64,000 bases of DNA from Burkholderiales bacterium. Its GTDB lineage: Bacteria; Pseudomonadota; Gammaproteobacteria; Burkholderiales; Burkholderiaceae_C. The notes beneath the pieces were generated by a model that was not told the origin of the DNA, ran no database searches, and saw nothing but the letters and a program-made list of their open reading frames with translations. Below are positions 48,469 through 56,878 of the stretch, in pieces. The stretch is taken from the NCBI GenBank assembly GCA_025350145.1, contig JANXYH010000087.1:1-64000 (forward strand), written 5' to 3'. How positions within the stretch are numbered: position 1 is the stretch's first letter; every line of letters begins with the position of its first letter. The translations under genes were made by a program, and so were the position numbers.

Positions 48469-49829
48469 TTCGCCAGCCCCGACGCCACGGCGGCAGTGGC
48501 TGAGCCCTGTTTGATCGGGTGGCCATGCCAGCCCAGCAGCGCCAGCATCACGAAGAAGCCGATCACATAGGCCAGGGCCACATGCCAGCCGCCGCGCAGC
48601 CAGGCCGTGACCGAACGCGCCTCGGGGAACATGCCTGCCAGCGCCACCCCGGCCGAGGAGCCGAACCAGACCATCGAGCCACCGAAGCCGACGGCGTAGG
48701 CCAGGAAGCCCCAGTCGAAGCCGTCCTGGCGGATCGCCAGCGCGGTCAGCGGGATGTTGTCGAACACCGCCGAGACGAATCCCAGGCCGAACGCGGTCTG
48801 CCAGGACGGGCTGGGCAGGTGCTCGACCGGCATCAGCGAGGCACACCAGACCAGCGAGAGCAGGAACAGGCTGCCCTGCAAGGCGCCGGGCAGCAGGCTC
48901 CAGTTGGGGCTGCGCAGCACCATCGACAGCAGCAAGGCCAGCACCACAGAGGCACCGATCACCGGCCAATGGTCGAGCACGGCCGGGTCGCGCAGGTTGA
49001 ACCAGAGGTTGGTGGAAACCGCCGCCAGCAGCACGAACAGCACCACCACCAGCCGGCCCGCGTCAATCTTGGCGCCGACCGTGTCGTCTTTCTGGATCGG
49101 CTGCCAGGCATGCTGTTGCTTGGCCGCGATCACGCCAAAGATGCACAAGGCCACGCCGCCACCGACGAAGGCCTCCAGTACCCACAGCGGGCTGGCGCCA
49201 GCGATCCACATCATGGTCGTGGTGGTGTCACCCACCACGCTGCCCGCGCCGCCGGCATTGGACGCGGCGACGATGGCGGCGAGATAGCCGATGTGGACGC
49301 GGCGCTTGAACAGCACCGCCGCCATGCTGCCGCCGATCATCGCGGCGGCGATGTTGTCGAGGAAGGTCGAGATCACGAACACCCCGACCAGCAGCACGAA
49401 GCCGCCGCGCCAGTCGTCGGGCAGGACATGCGGCAGCACCTCGGGCACACGGCTGCGCTCGAAATGGTCGGCCAGCAGGGCAAAGCCGACCAGCAGGCCG
49501 AGCAAGTTGGCCAGCGTCACCCACTCCTGGCCGAAGTGCCCGGCCAGGCCCGCCGAACCGGCGCCGGACTTGAAGCCGGTGTACAGCCATTGGTAGGCGG
49601 TGATGGCAATGGCGCCGGTCAGCGCCACCCGCAAGGTGTGGCGGTGGAACAGCGCCACCCCGAGCAGCACCAGCGCGAACAGGCCAAAGTCCAGCGGCAC
49701 GCCGGCCAGCATCGGGCGCGCGCTGGCGACGGTGGTGGTGGCGGTTGTCATGGCGGCAACCGCCGATTGCGGCAGAGCCAACAGGCCGAGCACGCTCAGC
49801 AGCGCGACGCCGGATCGATGCAGATTCAA
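48465..49829 (-). CDS. nhaD: NhaD-type sodium/proton antiporter
   Basis: A 454-residue ion-transporter superfamily membrane protein with a cleavable-looking signal (LPQSAVA, about residue 24) and about 12 helices. NhaD-like motifs are FLDNIAAAMIGGSMAAVLF, SNAGGAGSVVGDTTTTMMWI and VFDNIPLTALAI. It may expel sodium or, given the CitM-like fold, carry a carboxylate. Start taken as TTG at 49829, which has GAGGAGA five bases ahead; longer in-frame starts extend into an unlikely leader. Probable first gene of a seven-gene operon with the dehydrogenase and livKHMGF. Confidence 0.85.
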   Translation of the reverse strand: MNLHRSGVALLSVLGLLALPQSAVAAMTTATTTVASARPMLAGVPLDFGLFALVLLGVALFHRHTLRVALTGAIAITAYQWLYTGFKSGAGSAGLAGHFGQEWVTLANLLGLLVGFALLADHFERSRVPEVLPHVLPDDWRGGFVLLVGVFVISTFLDNIAAAMIGGSMAAVLFKRRVHIGYLAAIVAASNAGGAGSVVGDTTTTMMWIAGASPLWVLEAFVGGGVALCIFGVIAAKQQHAWQPIQKDDTVGAKIDAGRLVVVLFVLLAAVSTNLWFNLRDPAVLDHWPVIGASVVLALLLSMVLRSPNWSLLPGALQGSLFLLSLVWCASLMPVEHLPSPSWQTAFGLGFVSAVFDNIPLTALAIRQDGFDWGFLAYAVGFGGSMVWFGSSAGVALAGMFPEARSVTAWLRGGWHVALAYVIGFFVMLALLGWHGHPIKQGSATAAVASGLAK

Positions 49830-49971
49830 GCGGTCTCCTCGGGGGCATGGCGCCACCTTGATCCGGTGGCGAGGGAAATGGCAGGATTGTTCCATCGCGA
49901 CCCAGGTGCATCGGCCCGGGTTTGCCTGGGCTGGCGGCACCGCCGCTCACCAATTTAGGCAGGCCGAACTA

Positions 49972-49992
49972 TTTTGCTGCACCGCAACAAAA
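49972..49992. promoter_or_regulatory. Palindrome upstream of the phaP -35 box, probable PhaR site
   Basis: TTTTG...CAAAA arms around TGCTGCACCGCAACA (49975-49989), which differs by one base from the phaZ operator core. It lies just upstream of the -35 hexamer. Confidence 0.72.
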
Positions 49993-49997
49993 ACCGC

Positions 49998-50025
49998 TTG
50001 CAATCCTCGCGGCAGCTCCTATACT
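49998..50025 (+). promoter_or_regulatory. phaP promoter
   Basis: TTGCAA (49998-50003) and TATACT (50020-50025) with a 16-base spacer fit a strong sigma-70 promoter. The predicted start near 50032 falls at the edge of the downstream operator. Confidence 0.75.
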
Positions 50026-50032
50026 TCAGTCC

Positions 50033-50049
50033 ATGTTGCAGTGCAGCAT
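50033..50049. promoter_or_regulatory. Palindrome over the phaP transcription start, probable PhaR site
   Basis: The 17-base ATGTTGCAGTGCAGCAT is the exact reverse complement of the phaZ operator centre (18819-18835). Its position over the start site fits repression of phasin synthesis by a PHB-responsive repressor. Confidence 0.78.
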
Positions 50050-50119
50050 AAGCGCGAAAGGCGCCAAGCTGAGCGCGCAAACAGAGTGTTCATCCAACCT
50101 TATCCACAGGAGTTATCCC

Positions 50120-50680
50120 ATGTCCTTCATGACCCAAGACCAATTCGCCGCCGCCGGCAAAGCCAACCTCGAGACCCTGTTCGGCCTGACCTCGAAGGCC
50201 TTCGAAGGCGTCGAGAAGCTGGTCGAGCTGAACCTGCAAGTGGCCAAGGCCACGATGGGCGAAGCCGCCGACAACGCCCGGGCCGCGCTGGCCGTCAAGG
50301 ACCTGCAAGAGCTGCTGGCCCTGCAAACCAACCTGCTGCAACCCTCGGCCGAGAAGGTCGCTGCCTATAGCCGCCACCTCTACGACATCGCCACCGCCGC
50401 CAACGCCGAGGTCAGCAAGACCACCGAAGGCCAGCTCGCCGACCTGCAAAAGACCTACATGGGCGTGGTCGACGCCGCCGTCAAGAACGCCCCGGCCGGC
50501 TCCGAGAACGTCACCAGCCTGGTCAAGTCGGCTGTCAACGCCGCCAACAACGCCTATGAGAGCGTTGCCAAGGCTGCCAAGCAAGCCGCCGACATGGCCG
50601 AAGCCAACTTCAACGCCGTGACCAGCACGGCCGTCAAGGCCTCGCAAACGGCTGCCAAGGCTGCCAAGCGCGCCGCCTGA
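50120..50680 (+). CDS. phaP: Phasin, PHB granule surface protein
   Basis: A 186-residue phasin family protein with amphipathic helices and the N-terminal family pattern ([20 protein letters not shown]), ending in an Ala/Lys-rich tail as in PHB-binding phasins. It coats granules and controls their size and number. CAGGAG lies nine bases before the ATG. The promoter with two PhaR-like sites, the strong terminator after it and the high proportion of preferred codons suggest high regulated expression. Confidence 0.95.
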   Translation: MSFMTQDQFAAAGKANLETLFGLTSKAFEGVEKLVELNLQVAKATMGEAADNARAALAVKDLQELLALQTNLLQPSAEKVAAYSRHLYDIATAANAEVSKTTEGQLADLQKTYMGVVDAAVKNAPAGSENVTSLVKSAVNAANNAYESVAKAAKQAADMAEANFNAVTSTAVKASQTAAKAAKRAA

Positions 50681-50847
50681 GCCGGCACCAGGCCCAGCGC
50701 CTGAATCGAACCAGAGCCCGACCGCTGCGGAACTTTTCCCGGCAGTCGGCCTCGCACAAGGGCAGTGGCTGAGTTTGGCTGCTGCGGCTTCGTGTGTTGG
50801 TTGTCTCCTCGGTACCTTTTGAAAGCTTGGTTTTCCGGGTACCTTGT

Positions 50848-50882
50848 CAGCCTGACGGTTCGCCGTCAGGCTGCTTTTTTTT
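50848..50882 (+). terminator. Strong Rho-independent terminator after phaP
   Basis: A perfect 11-bp stem (CAGCCTGACGG/CCGTCAGGCTG) with a TTCG tetraloop and a run of eight T. It lies 167 bases after the phaP stop, leaving a long 3' untranslated region. That region holds two GGTACC sites (50811-50816 and 50838-50843) around AAGCTT, with no gene. Confidence 0.92.
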
Positions 50883-50973
50883 GGCCGTGCCATGGCCGCA
50901 CCTTGGCCGCGCCATTGCCACGTGGTGGCCGCCAAACATGGTCCGGCAGTCGCGCTGCCGCGCTTGAGCTGCC

Positions 50974-51957
50974 TCAGCGCGTCAAGGCACTGATGCGCGC
51001 CCGCAGGTCGGGCAGCGCCCGCAGCGCTGCCTCGCGGCCGGCCGCCACGGCCTTCAGGCGCGCCCCGAAGTCGGCGCTGGCCACACCTTGCAGTGCCGGC
51101 CGGACGACGAGGTCGGCGTCGCGCAGTTCCAGCACATTGATGCTGCGGCCCATGATGGCGAAGGTCTGCAGCAGGATCTTGAACGGATCGCTGGTGGAAT
51201 TGCCGTCGGGCGGCGAGCTGATGTCCACCGCCAGCACCAGTTCCGCCCCCATCTGCCGGGCAAAGCGCACCGGCACGGGCGAGACCAGGCCACCGTCGAC
51301 GTACTCGCGCGTGCCGATCCGCACCGGCTGGAACACCGCCGGCACCGCGCTGCTGGCACGCACCGCCGCGCCGGTGTCGCCACGCTGGAACAGGATCGCG
51401 GCGCCGCTGTCCAGGTCGGTGGCGACGATGCCCAGCGGCAACTTCATCTGCTCGATTGACCGGCCACCGGTCTGCTCCCGCACATAGCGCGCCAGGGCCT
51501 CGCCGCGGATCAGACCGCGGCCGGGAAACGACCAGTCCGTGATCGCCGACTCGTCCATGGTCTGCGCCAGTGCGGCCATCTCGGCGCCGCTGCGGCCAGA
51601 GGCGTAAATCGCCGCGATCAGGCTGCCGGCGGAGGTGCCGGTGACCGAATCGATCCGGATTCCGGCCTCCTCCAGCACCTGGATCACGCCGATGTGGGCA
51701 AACCCGCGCGCCGCGCCGCCGCCCAGCGCCAGGCCGATGCGCGGCGGGCGCGGGACCCGGGCCGGCACCACGGCAGGCACGGCGGGCACGGCCGCTTCTG
51801 TGCTCGGTGGCGGGTTCGTGGGCGGGTTCGTGGACACCACGGCCGGCGTCTGGCAGCCCAGCAGGCCGGCCACGGCGACCGCGACAAGCCCAGTGGCGAT
51901 CGATCGCGCGGCGGTGGCGCAAGGTGTGGTGCAGGGCAAAAGGTGGCGGCGGCTCAT
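50974..51957 (-). CDS. Patatin-like phospholipase lipoprotein
   Basis: A 327-residue serine hydrolase. A lipobox GLLGC places the lipidated Cys at C35, followed by a Pro-rich linker and the patatin domain from about residue 73: oxyanion loop GGGAARG, nucleophile S109 in GTSAGS and catalytic D221 in DGG. It resembles the RssA/NTE group but is predicted to be anchored in the outer or inner membrane facing the periplasm. Possible lipid or PHB-related hydrolase; the adjacency to phaP is suggestive only. Confidence 0.9.
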   Translation of the reverse strand: MSRRHLLPCTTPCATAARSIATGLVAVAVAGLLGCQTPAVVSTNPPTNPPPSTEAAVPAVPAVVPARVPRPPRIGLALGGGAARGFAHIGVIQVLEEAGIRIDSVTGTSAGSLIAAIYASGRSGAEMAALAQTMDESAITDWSFPGRGLIRGEALARYVREQTGGRSIEQMKLPLGIVATDLDSGAAILFQRGDTGAAVRASSAVPAVFQPVRIGTREYVDGGLVSPVPVRFARQMGAELVLAVDISSPPDGNSTSDPFKILLQTFAIMGRSINVLELRDADLVVRPALQGVASADFGARLKAVAAGREAALRALPDLRARISALTR

Positions 51958-51993
51958 GGCGGAATTTTACGGACCACGGTGACGACCCCGCAT

Positions 51994-52047
51994 CTATAGA
52001 CCAATTTCAACTTATGGAACAAGAAGAAAGTCGTTTTCATTTATATG
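51994..52047 (+). promoter_or_regulatory. AT-rich promoter region of the cys operon
   Basis: A 54-base island far richer in A and T than its surroundings, ending in TTATAT (52042-52047), a plausible -10 element. No good -35 box is seen, as at activator-dependent promoters such as those driven by CysB. It precedes the sulfate-assimilation operon; the 168-base gap holds no gene. Confidence 0.5.
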
Positions 52048-52125
52048 CCGCCTGCCTACAGTGCGCCCTGCCCGATCAATGCGGGCTTGCCACCCAACCG
52101 CCCAACCGCCCAAACACCCCGACAC

Positions 52126-52893
52126 ATGGACTGGACAGCAACTTTCAGCGGCTTTGCGATCGGCCTGATCGTCGGCCTGACCGGCGTCGGCGGCGGCTCG
52201 CTGATGACGCCCTTGCTGATAACCGTGTTCAAGCTCAATCCGGCCGTGGCGATCGGCACCGACCTCTGGTTCGCCGCGATCACCAAGTCCGGCGGCGCCT
52301 GGGCCCACCAACGCCACGGCCATGTCGACTACCGCATCACCGGGCTGTTGCTGGCCGGCAGCCTGCCGATGTCGGTGCTGACCATCACGCTGATGCACGC
52401 CACCGGAGTGACCAAGGGTTGGTTCAGCGCCATCACCTTCACGCTCGGCATCGCCCTGCTGCTGACCGCCGTGACGGTGGCCTACCGCAGCGTCTGGAGC
52501 CGGGTCGGGCTGCGCTTGGAGCGCTGGCTGCCGCCCCGCCGCCAGGCCTGGCTGACGGTCGCCGCCGGGGCCCTGCTGGGCGCGCTGGTCTCGATCAGTT
52601 CGATCGGCTCCGGCGCGGTCGGCGCGACCTTGATCCTGCTGCTCTACCCACGCCTGCCAGCGCAGCGCCTGGTCGGCACCGACATCGCCCACGCCGTGCC
52701 CCTGACCCTGGTCGCGGGCATAGGCCATGCCACCCTCGGTCACATCGCCTGGGGCCTGCTGCCGATGTTGCTGCTGGGCTCGCTGCCCGGCATCTGGCTG
52801 GGTGCCCGCCTGACCCGCACGATGCCGGAGCGACTGGTGCGGCTGCTGCTGTGCCTGTCGCTGGTGGCCGCCGGTCTGCGGGTGATCTTTTGA
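52126..52893 (+). CDS. TauE/SafE family permease, probably sulfur-compound transporter
   Basis: A 255-residue membrane protein with the family repeats (GLTGVGGGSLMTPLL and later SSIGSGAVGATLILLLYPR) and about seven to eight helices. TauE/SafE proteins move sulfite, sulfonates or other anions. As first gene of a sulfate assimilation operon, in a window without a CysTWA-type importer, it may take up sulfate or export sulfite. cysI starts 37 bases downstream. Confidence 0.9.
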   Translation: MDWTATFSGFAIGLIVGLTGVGGGSLMTPLLITVFKLNPAVAIGTDLWFAAITKSGGAWAHQRHGHVDYRITGLLLAGSLPMSVLTITLMHATGVTKGWFSAITFTLGIALLLTAVTVAYRSVWSRVGLRLERWLPPRRQAWLTVAAGALLGALVSISSIGSGAVGATLILLLYPRLPAQRLVGTDIAHAVPLTLVAGIGHATLGHIAWGLLPMLLLGSLPGIWLGARLTRTMPERLVRLLLCLSLVAAGLRVIF

Positions 52894-52930
52894 GCGCATT
52901 GCGCCCACCGCCCTTCCATCATTGACAACG

Positions 52931-54619
52931 ATGTACGCCTACTCCGAATTCGACCGCCAGTTCGTGCACCAGCGCGCCGCCCAGTTCCGCGATCAACTGC
53001 GGCGCCACTTCAACGGCGAGTTGCCCGAGGATGACTTCCGCCCGCTGCGTCTGCAAAACGGCTGGTATGTGCAGCGCCACGCGCCGATGCTGCGGGTGGC
53101 CGTGCCCTATGGCGAGATCAGCAGCCCGCAGTTGCGCCAATTGGCGGTAATCGCGCGCGAATTCGACCAGGGCTGGGGCCACTTCACGACCCGCCAGAAC
53201 CTGCAGTTCAACTGGATCCCGCTGAGCCGCGCCGCCGATGTGATGGACCGCCTGGCCGAGGTCAACATGCACGGCATCCAGACCAGCGGCAACTGCATCC
53301 GCAACATCACCACCGACGCCCTGGCCGGCATCGCCGCCGACGAGTCGGTCGACCCTCGCCCCTACTGCGAACTGATGCGCCAGTGGAGCACCCTGCACCC
53401 CGAGTTCGCCTTCCTGCCACGCAAGTTCAAGATCGCGGTCACCGGCGCGGTCGAGGATCGCGCCGCCATCGCCTGGCACGACGTCGGTTTGACGGTCTTG
53501 CGCAACGCCTCAGGCGAGGTCGGCTTTCGGGTTCAGGTCGGCGGTGGCATGGGCCGCACGCCGCTGATTGGCCCGGTGATCCGCGAGTTTCTGCCCTGGG
53601 CGCAGATCCTCTGCTACCTCGAAGCGATCGTGCGGGTCTACAACCGCTTCGGCCGGCGTGACAACCTCTACAAGGCGCGGATCAAGATCCTGGTCAAGGC
53701 CGAGGGGCAGAAATACTTCGACGCGGTCGAGGCCGAATTCGCCCGCATCCTGCGCGACGACATCGGTGGCGCGCTGCAACTCATTCCCCAGGCCGAGCTG
53801 GACCGGGTCAGTGCCGGCTTTGCCCGCCCGGCAGGCGTGGTCGCCGAGGCCGAACCGGCGCCGGCTGACGAGGTTTCGCTGCCCTACACCCGCTGGCTGG
53901 CGCGCAACGTCCATGCCCACCAAGTCAGCGGCTACCGCGCCGTGACGCTGTCGCTCAAGCGCGCCGGCCTGCCACCGGGCGACATCACCGCCGACCAGAT
54001 GGACACCGCTGCGGCATTGGCCGAGCGCTTCAGCCACGGCGAGCTGCGCGTCAGCCACGACCAGAACCTGGTCCTGCCCTGGGTGCGCGCGGCCGAGTTG
54101 CCGCTGCTGTTCGAAGCCGCCCGCGCCGCCGGCTTCGCCACGCCCAACATCGGCCTGATCACGGACATGATCAGCTGCCCCGGCGGCGACCTCTGCGCCC
54201 TGGCCAACGCCCGCTCCATCCCGGTGGCTGCGGCCATCACCGAGCGTTTTGCCGACCTCGACGAGGTCCATGACATCGGCGACATCGACCTGCACATCAG
54301 CGGCTGCATCAACAGTTGTGGCCACCACCACAGCGGCCACATCGGCATCCTCGGCGTCGACAAGGACGGCAAGGAGTGGTACCAGGTCTCGCTCGGCGGC
54401 TCCGACGGCAGCAGCCTCAGTGGCGCGCCTGCGGCCGGCCGGGTGATCGGCCCGTCGTTCGCCGCCGACGAGGTGCCCGACGTGGTCGAGGCGGTGATCG
54501 ACACCTACCGCGCCCAGCGCCTGGCGCAGGAACGCTTCATCGACACCGTCCGGCGCATCGGCATCCCGCCCTTCAAGACCGCCGCCGACGCCCAGCGCCA
54601 CCTCACCGCCACGCATTGA
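52931..54619 (+). CDS. cysI: Assimilatory sulfite reductase hemoprotein
   Basis: A 562-residue siroheme/4Fe-4S reductase with two ferredoxin-like half domains. Cluster ligands are C-x5-C in ISCPGGDLC and C-x3-C in SGCINSCG; the N-terminal half carries FTTRQNLQFNWI and IQTSGNCIRNI. Nitrite reductases share this fold, but the cysHDN and cobA neighbours support sulfite. No CysJ flavoprotein is encoded; the fdxA and fpr-type genes downstream may supply electrons. ATG at 52931 chosen over an in-frame TTG three codons upstream. Confidence 0.92.
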   Translation: MYAYSEFDRQFVHQRAAQFRDQLRRHFNGELPEDDFRPLRLQNGWYVQRHAPMLRVAVPYGEISSPQLRQLAVIAREFDQGWGHFTTRQNLQFNWIPLSRAADVMDRLAEVNMHGIQTSGNCIRNITTDALAGIAADESVDPRPYCELMRQWSTLHPEFAFLPRKFKIAVTGAVEDRAAIAWHDVGLTVLRNASGEVGFRVQVGGGMGRTPLIGPVIREFLPWAQILCYLEAIVRVYNRFGRRDNLYKARIKILVKAEGQKYFDAVEAEFARILRDDIGGALQLIPQAELDRVSAGFARPAGVVAEAEPAPADEVSLPYTRWLARNVHAHQVSGYRAVTLSLKRAGLPPGDITADQMDTAAALAERFSHGELRVSHDQNLVLPWVRAAELPLLFEAARAAGFATPNIGLITDMISCPGGDLCALANARSIPVAAAITERFADLDEVHDIGDIDLHISGCINSCGHHHSGHIGILGVDKDGKEWYQVSLGGSDGSSLSGAPAAGRVIGPSFAADEVPDVVEAVIDTYRAQRLAQERFIDTVRRIGIPPFKTAADAQRHLTATH

Positions 54620-54638
54620 ACCCCAGAGGCCACGCGAC

Positions 54639-55181
54639 ATGAAATTCATCGACACCCGCAGCGACACCTGGCACACCCAAGGCGGCGAGGACGGCCCGCA
54701 GCCGCACCCCAACCCGATCGCCCGGTCACTGTTGACGCTGGAGCAGTGGCACGCCGTGCGCGGAACCTGGCCGGCCGGGCTGGCGACCGGCCTGAGTCTG
54801 GCCAACACCGTCGACATCGACAGTCTGGCCGACGACCTGCCGCGGCTGGCCTTGGTGGCGCTGCAGTTCCCCAAGTGGACCGACGGCCGGGCCTACACCC
54901 AGGCCAGGCTGTTGCGCACCCGCTACCGCTTTGGCGGTGAAATCCGCGCCACCGGCGATGTCCTGGTCGACATGCTGCCGCTGCTGCAGCGCACCGGCTT
55001 TGACGCGGTGCAGATGCGCTATGGCCAGCGCCTGGCGTCGGCCGAGCAGGCGCTGGGCTTTTTTGTTGGCCACTACCAGGGCGACGTGACCCAACCGCTG
55101 CCGGCCTTCGCCCGCGATCTGGCCGACGACCTGGCGCGCCAGCGCGAGCGCGCCCTGGCCTCGGCCGGCGAGGGGATCTGA
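54639..55181 (+). CDS. DUF934 protein of the sulfate assimilation operon
   Basis: A 180-residue protein with the DUF934 motifs: VDIDSLADDLPRLALVALQFPKWTDGRAYTQARLL, of which FPKWTDGRAY and RTRYRFGGEIRATGDVL are most typical. DUF934 genes follow cysI in many proteobacteria and are annotated as putative oxidoreductase subunits; biochemical role is unproven. It has no cofactor motif I recognise. Two bases separate it from cysH. Confidence 0.92.
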   Translation: MKFIDTRSDTWHTQGGEDGPQPHPNPIARSLLTLEQWHAVRGTWPAGLATGLSLANTVDIDSLADDLPRLALVALQFPKWTDGRAYTQARLLRTRYRFGGEIRATGDVLVDMLPLLQRTGFDAVQMRYGQRLASAEQALGFFVGHYQGDVTQPLPAFARDLADDLARQRERALASAGEGI

Positions 55182-55183
55182 GC

Positions 55184-55921
55184 ATGTCCGCAATTGCGCT
55201 CTACGCCCGCCCCACGCCCGGCTTCGACCAACGCGTGGCACAGACGCTGGCGCTGCTGCGCGCTTCCGCCGGGGCCCACGCCGGGGCCATCGTCCAGGCC
55301 TCCAGCCTGGGCGCCGAGGACATGGTCGTGACCGACCTGATCGCCCGCCATCGCCTGGGCATCGCCATCGGCACCCTGGACACCGGCCTGCTGCATGCCC
55401 AGACGGTGGCGCTGATCTACCGCATCGACCAGCATTACCGGCTCGATGTCGAGGTCTACCGCCCGGCCAGCGAGGCGGTGCTGCACTTCGTCCAACGCGA
55501 AGGCACAGCGGCGATGACCCGCAGCCTGGGCCTGCGCAAGGCCTGCTGCGGCATCCGCAAACTTGAGCCGCTGGGCCGGATGCTGGCCGGCCGCAGTGCC
55601 TGGGTCACCGGCCTGCGGCGCGAGCAAAGCGATGCCCGCAGCGACCTGCCGGTGCATGACCGCGACGCCGCCGGGCGCCTCAAGCTCAATCCGCTGGCCG
55701 ACTGGTCCTGGGCCGACGTCTGGCATTACATCGCCCAGCACGGCGTGCCGTTCAATCCGCTGCACGACCAGTTCATGCCCAGCATTGGCTGCGCGCCCTG
55801 CACCCGGGCGATCGCGGTCGGCGAGGATTTCCGGGCCGGCCGCTGGTGGTGGGAAGAAAGCAGCAAAGAGTGCGGCCTGCACGCCGCCCCGAGTGACAAC
55901 CTGATCGGAGCCAGCGCATGA
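55184..55921 (+). CDS. cysH: Adenylylsulfate (APS) reductase
   Basis: A 245-residue thiol-dependent reductase. The [4Fe-4S] ligands C121-C122 and C203-x2-C206 mark it as APS reductase rather than PAPS reductase; the nucleophile is C230 in KECGLH. It reduces APS to sulfite, so no CysC kinase is needed, and none is found. It overlaps cysD by four bases. Confidence 0.94.
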   Translation: MSAIALYARPTPGFDQRVAQTLALLRASAGAHAGAIVQASSLGAEDMVVTDLIARHRLGIAIGTLDTGLLHAQTVALIYRIDQHYRLDVEVYRPASEAVLHFVQREGTAAMTRSLGLRKACCGIRKLEPLGRMLAGRSAWVTGLRREQSDARSDLPVHDRDAAGRLKLNPLADWSWADVWHYIAQHGVPFNPLHDQFMPSIGCAPCTRAIAVGEDFRAGRWWWEESSKECGLHAAPSDNLIGASA

Positions 55922-56877
55922 ACGCCCGCGTCGACCTCAACACCCTGCTGCCCGAACTCGACCACCGCCATCTGGACTGGCTGGAAGAAGAAGCGATCTT
56001 CATCCTGCGTGAGGTCGCTGCCAACTTCGAGCGCCCTGCCCTGCTGTTCTCCGCCGGCAAGGACTCCTGCGTGGTGCTGCGCCTGGCCGAGAAGGCCTTC
56101 AAGACGCGCCTGACCGGGAACGACTTCAGGGGCAGGCTGCCATTCCCGCTGCTGCATGTCGACACCGGCCACAACTTTCCCGAGGTGATCGAATTTCGTG
56201 ACCGGCGCGTGGCCGAGACCGGCGAGCGCCTGGTCGTCGGCCACATCGACGACAGCATCGCCCGTGGTACGGTGCGGCTGGCGCAGCCGCTGGAGTCGCG
56301 CAACGGCCACCAGACCGTGACCCTGCTCGAAGCGATCGAGGCGCACCGCTTCGACTGCCTGATCGGCGGCGCCCGCCGCGACGAGGAGAAGGCCCGCGCC
56401 AAGGAGCGCATCTTCAGCCACCGCGACAGCTTCGGCCAATGGCAGCCCAAGGAGCAGCGGCCGGAGTTGTGGACGCTGTTCAACACCCGCCACCGCCCGG
56501 GCGAACATTTCCGCAGCTTCCCCATCAGCAACTGGACCGAGCTGGACGTGTGGCTGTACCTGGCGCGCGAGAACGTGCCCCTGCCCGAGCTGTACTACGC
56601 CCACCCGCGCCCGGTGATGCGCCGCAAGGGCTTGCTGGTGCCGCTGACCGAGGTGACCCCGGCCGCGGCCGGCGAGGTGGTCGAGACCGCAATGGTGCGC
56701 TTTCGCACCGTCGGCGACATGACCTGCACCTGCCCGGTCGAGAGCGACGCCAGCAACGCCGCCGAAATCGTCGCCGAGACGCTGGGCCTGACCGTCAGCG
56801 AGCGCGGCGCCACCCGCATGGATGACCGCACGTCCGAGGCCTCGATGGAGCGCCGCAAGAAGGAAGGGTATTTCTGA
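55918..56877 (+). CDS. cysD: Sulfate adenylyltransferase subunit 2
   Basis: A 319-residue ATP sulfurylase small subunit with PP-loop FSAGKDSCVVL and the family C-terminus RTSEASMERRKKEGYF. It forms APS from sulfate and ATP with the CysN GTPase. One base separates its stop from the cysN ATG. Confidence 0.96.
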   Translation: MNARVDLNTLLPELDHRHLDWLEEEAIFILREVAANFERPALLFSAGKDSCVVLRLAEKAFKTRLTGNDFRGRLPFPLLHVDTGHNFPEVIEFRDRRVAETGERLVVGHIDDSIARGTVRLAQPLESRNGHQTVTLLEAIEAHRFDCLIGGARRDEEKARAKERIFSHRDSFGQWQPKEQRPELWTLFNTRHRPGEHFRSFPISNWTELDVWLYLARENVPLPELYYAHPRPVMRRKGLLVPLTEVTPAAAGEVVETAMVRFRTVGDMTCTCPVESDASNAAEIVAETLGLTVSERGATRMDDRTSEASMERRKKEGYF

Positions 56878-56878
56878 C

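Noticed and set aside
50811-50843. Two GGTACC sites around an AAGCTT site, resembling a cloning polylinker
   Set aside because: The surrounding bases read smoothly into the phaP 3' region and its natural terminator; no vector-like sequence is seen, and six-base sites recur by chance.
50974-51957. Patatin-like protein as a second PHB depolymerase
   Set aside because: The lipobox and patatin motifs indicate an exported lipid hydrolase; adjacency to phaP across a strong terminator and on the other strand is not enough.
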